DNA of 7,697 bases from positions 1 through 7,697 of the forward strand of contig CBDUXP010000108.1 in assembly GCA_965371225.1 (NCBI GenBank), written 5' to 3'. This stretch comes from CBDUXP01 sp965371225 [NCBI: uncultured bacterium] (GTDB lineage: Bacteria; Abyssobacteria; SURF-5; CBDUXP01). The position numbers and the translations under genes were made by a program. The notes beneath the pieces were generated by a model. That model saw nothing but the letters and a program-made list of their open reading frames with translations, made no database searches and was not told where the DNA came from. Shown here piece by piece: positions 5,846 to 7,697 of the stretch (the stretch's first letter is position 1; every line of letters starts with the position of its first letter).

Positions 5846-7222
5846 CTAGTGGGCCTCGCGCGCGGCGGCGCGGCGCAACTCCTGCTTGCCGTACTTGAAC
5901 ATGTGCACCATGGGCCGTTTGCTGGGGCACACGTACACGCACGCGCCGCACTCGAAGCAGTCCAAGAGCCCCAGGTTTTTAGCCGCGTCGAACTTCTCGC
6001 CTTCGCAGAGAATGCCCAAGTCCGCCGGCAACAGTTGCATGGGGCAGACATCCACGCAGCGGCCGCAGCGAATGCACGCCTCGTAATCTTCGGACGTGGC
6101 GTCCTCTGTGCGCAAAACGAGGATGCCGCTGGTGCCTTTGAGCACGGGCACGTCAGTGGTGAACTGCGCCGGCCCCATCATGGGCCCGCCGCCGACGACT
6201 TTGTATGGCACGCCCTCGTACCCGCCCGCCTGCTGGATGCAGTAGTCGTAGGTCGCGCCGACGCGGACGCGCATGTTCTGCGGCGCCTTGACGCCCGGGC
6301 CGGTGACGGTGACCACACGCTCGATGCACGGGCGCCCGTGATAGAGCGCGTCGTGAACAGCCACCGCGGTCTGCACGTTGCTGCACACCACGCCGATGTC
6401 CAGCGGCAGGCCCCCGTTCGGCACCTCGCGCCCGCTGATCGCCTTGATAAGCTGCTTCTCCGCCCCTTGCGGGTACATGACGCGGAAGGCTTGCACGCCG
6501 ATCGCGCCGTCCCCGTTCAACGACGCGCGCAACGCGTCCACCGCCTCCTGCTTGTTGTCCTCCGTGCCGATGACCGCCTTCGTCGCGCCGACGGTGCGCA
6601 TGAGCAGGCGCAGCCCGCTGACGATCTCGGGCGCCTTGTCGCGCATGAGCACGTCGTCGCACGTGAGGTACGGCTCGCACTCGGCGCCGTTCAGGACGTA
6701 GAACTCGATGCGGGTGCCTTCCTTCGGCGCCAGCTTCACGTGGGTCGGAAACGCGGCGCCGCCCATGCCTACGATGCCGGCCTCATGAATGATGCGGCGC
6801 AATTCCTCCGGCGACAGCGCCGCCACTTCCTCCGGCGTCCGCGGCATGCACTCCACCCACGTGTCCTCCCCGTCGGACTCGATGAATACCGCCTCCATGG
6901 CGCGGCCCTGCGGATGCGCTGCGAGGCGGACGTCCTTCACCTTGCCGCTGATGGAGGCGTGCACCGGCGCGGAAACGAACCCGCCGCTCTCGGCGATGAC
7001 CTGCCCCGCCCGGACCGCGTCCCCCTTCTGGACCAGCAGCTTGGCCGGCGCGCCGATGTGCTGGCGAGTGGGGACGATCACCCGCTCGGGCAGCGGCGGC
7101 TCCAGAATCGGGCGGCTCGTGGACTCCCCCTTGTGCTCGGCCGGGTGGATGCCACCCTGGAAGTTCTTGCCCGTTAAGGCTTTACGGAGCCGGTCGCGGA
7201 TCTGGATGCTGAGCGGGGGCAT
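5846..7222 (-). CDS. rnfC: RnfC, NADH- and FMN-binding iron-sulfur subunit of the Rnf complex
   Basis: Peripheral cytoplasmic subunit that reacts with NAD+/NADH and is homologous to NqrF/Nuo51-type modules. It has 458 residues. The N-terminal barrel-sandwich domain contains FQGGIHP (21-27) and LPERVIVPTRQHIGAP (44-59). The glycine-rich GMGGAAFPTHVKL (152-164) and NGAECEPYLTCDD (178-190) form the FMN/NADH site. SLBB-like sequence follows (about 300-360). Two 4Fe-4S clusters close the protein: Cys383/386/389/393 (CIRCGRCVDVCP) and Cys422/425/428/432 (CFECGACVYVCP). The length fits the compact RnfC form, without the long Ala/Lys-rich tail of E. coli RsxC. An in-frame TAG lies six codons upstream of the ATG at 7220-7222, so the start cannot be moved far; no Shine-Dalgarno is evident. 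It is the first gene of the operon, with a promoter candidate about 130 bases upstream. Confidence 0.97.
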   Translation of the reverse strand: MPPLSIQIRDRLRKALTGKNFQGGIHPAEHKGESTSRPILEPPLPERVIVPTRQHIGAPAKLLVQKGDAVRAGQVIAESGGFVSAPVHASISGKVKDVRLAAHPQGRAMEAVFIESDGEDTWVECMPRTPEEVAALSPEELRRIIHEAGIVGMGGAAFPTHVKLAPKEGTRIEFYVLNGAECEPYLTCDDVLMRDKAPEIVSGLRLLMRTVGATKAVIGTEDNKQEAVDALRASLNGDGAIGVQAFRVMYPQGAEKQLIKAISGREVPNGGLPLDIGVVCSNVQTAVAVHDALYHGRPCIERVVTVTGPGVKAPQNMRVRVGATYDYCIQQAGGYEGVPYKVVGGGPMMGPAQFTTDVPVLKGTSGILVLRTEDATSEDYEACIRCGRCVDVCPMQLLPADLGILCEGEKFDAAKNLGLLDCFECGACVYVCPSKRPMVHMFKYGKQELRRAAAREAH

Positions 7223-7242
7223 ACGTGTCGCTGGCTGCTAGT

Positions 7243-7253
7243 GGGTTGAACCC
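7243..7253. repeat. Short inverted repeat in the rnfC leader
   Basis: GGGTT and AACCC around a single G form an 11-base interrupted palindrome, 21 bases upstream of the rnfC start. A second, perfect 10-base palindrome (GCCTATAGGC) follows at 7257-7266. Either could be an operator or part of the leader fold, but both are short enough to occur by chance. No Rex-like or Fnr-like site was recognised. Confidence 0.25.
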
Positions 7254-7271
7254 GGGGCCTATAGGCAGTAT

Positions 7272-7307
7272 GCCGCGGCGGCGCCTGCGCCGTTAGCGGT
7301 CCGCGGC
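7272..7307 (-). promoter_or_regulatory. GC-rich hairpin in the rnfC mRNA leader
   Basis: GCCGCGG (7272-7278) pairs with CCGCGGC (7301-7307). Directly inside it, CGGCGC (7279-7284) pairs with GCGCCG (7287-7292), leaving a two- to four-base loop and an 8-base bulge (7293-7300). The combined stem has 11 to 13 GC pairs and would lie in the untranslated leader about 50 bases before rnfC. No U-tract follows, so it is not a normal terminator of the upstream gene. It may stabilise the message or be a regulatory structure, or it may be a by-product of very high GC content. Confidence 0.35.
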
Positions 7308-7348
7308 GCGCGGGGCGCAGAAACCCTACTCACCCTGGGCAACCATTC

Positions 7349-7378
7349 ATTGTCCCGGCCCCCGCCGCGCCGTGTCAA
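7349..7378 (-). promoter_or_regulatory. Candidate sigma70-type promoter of the rnf operon
   Basis: On the minus strand a perfect TTGACA (-35, 7373-7378) is followed after 18 bases by GACAAT (-10, 7349-7354, four of six matches to TATAAT). Transcription would begin near 7342, giving a leader of about 120 bases before rnfC. It sits in the only sizeable intergenic region of the rnf side, downstream of the sxtJ-like stop, which is where an operon promoter is expected. Confidence 0.5.
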
Positions 7379-7441
7379 GGAAGCGGGCACACGACATCGT
7401 GAAGAACCGCGCCAGCCACCGGCTTCGCGGGCACTGCTGAG

Positions 7442-7697
7442 CTAGAACTGGCGTTCGTAGCGGTCTTTGTCGACGGGGCGCTTGCGGTCGGACCAGTAGG
7501 AGGCGAGGCGCGGGTCGGGCCGGCGGTGCAGCGGGTCTTTGCCGACCAGGCGCATGATCAGGCCGGTGAGGGTGAAGGCGGTATAAAAGAGGAGCCCGAG
7601 GATGAGCCGGCTGTTGACCCACCCGATGGCACCGGTCACCACGTGCCACACCATGTAGATGGGTGCGGCAACGGGGGGCAGCACGATGGCGAGCAGC
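7442..7697 (-). CDS. SxtJ-family membrane protein, C-terminal part (start outside window)
   Basis: The open frame continues past the window edge and ends at a TAG (7442-7444). A GTG at 7682-7684 could act as start, but coding-like hydrophobic sequence (LLAIV) continues upstream of it, so the gene is treated as 5'-truncated by the window. About 84 residues are visible. Two hydrophobic segments (one near LPPVAAPIYMVWHVV, one near LILGLLFYTAFTLTGLIM) are followed by MRLVGKDPL, a SYW motif and a basic C-terminus ending in RYERQF. The combination of GLxMRLxGKDPL, SYW and a short charged tail is characteristic of the small SxtJ-like membrane family, named after a gene in the saxitoxin cluster but widespread and of unknown role. 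No link to toxin synthesis is implied. It reads in the same direction as rnfC, 219 bases upstream. Confidence 0.65.
   Translation of the reverse strand, partial: LLAIVLPPVAAPIYMVWHVVTGAIGWVNSRLILGLLFYTAFTLTGLIMRLVGKDPLHRRPDPRLASYWSDRKRPVDKDRYERQF

Noticed and set aside
5842-6051. Upstream extension of the rnfD reading frame into rnfC
   Set aside because: The extension is out-of-frame rnfC sequence (Cys/Arg/Ser rich). RnfD homology starts just after the ATG at 5839-5841.
5759-7177. Plus-strand open frame of 472 codons opposite rnfC
   Set aside because: Same antisense effect of high GC third positions; the product is His/Arg/Ala/Asp biased with no recognisable family.
7240-7260. T-loop-like GGGTTCAACCC on the minus strand, considered as part of a tRNA
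   Set aside because: No acceptor stem, D-arm or anticodon arm at the right spacing; it is better seen as a short inverted repeat.
7390-7401. CACGA/TCGTG inverted repeat after the SxtJ-like gene, considered as a terminator
   Set aside because: Only five base pairs with a two-base loop and no T-run.

Overview
This window is high-GC bacterial DNA carrying a complete rnf operon (rnfCDGEAB, minus strand, about 1821 to 7222). The operon encodes the membrane-bound ferredoxin:NAD+ oxidoreductase that couples electron transfer to ion pumping. The gene order C-D-G-E-A-B is that of the Clostridium/Acetobacterium type of cluster, not the rsxABCDGE order of Escherichia coli. The high GC content, an SxtJ-like membrane protein upstream and a TPR protein at the left edge suggest a Gram-negative lineage such as Planctomycetota, Hydrogenedentota or Verrucomicrobiota. 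That placement is only a guess, because there is no rRNA or other marker gene here.

Layout from left to right. Bases 1-177 hold the C-terminal end of a plus-strand TPR protein. Bases 178-254 are a short gap with nothing recognisable. Bases 255-935 (minus) hold a clearly lower-GC gene for a protein with a TIR-like or nucleoside-deoxyribosyltransferase-like N-terminal fold and a probable winged-helix C-terminus. It looks acquired and is a possible defence or nucleotide-metabolism protein. Bases 959-1759 (minus) encode a class I SAM-dependent methyltransferase. A 20-base palindrome (1770-1789) separates it from rnfB. Then come rnfB, rnfA, rnfE, rnfG, rnfD and rnfC, all on the minus strand, tightly packed and with two ATGA stop/start overlaps. 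Upstream of rnfC is a 219-base intergenic region with a good sigma70-type promoter candidate and a GC-rich hairpin in the leader. The right edge holds the 3' part of an SxtJ-like membrane protein gene (minus).

How the genes work together. RnfC (NADH/FMN and two 4Fe-4S clusters) and RnfB (seven apparent 4Fe-4S clusters) form the cytoplasmic electron path. RnfA and RnfE are the membrane pair with buried cysteines. RnfD and RnfG carry covalent-FMN motifs. The most notable point in the operon is RnfB: it appears to join a clostridial/Bacteroides-type five-cluster core to an additional C-terminal two-cluster module that resembles the end of the E. coli RsxB protein. The most exploratory item is the low-GC TIR-like gene, which has its own possible promoter and a perfect palindrome just before its start.
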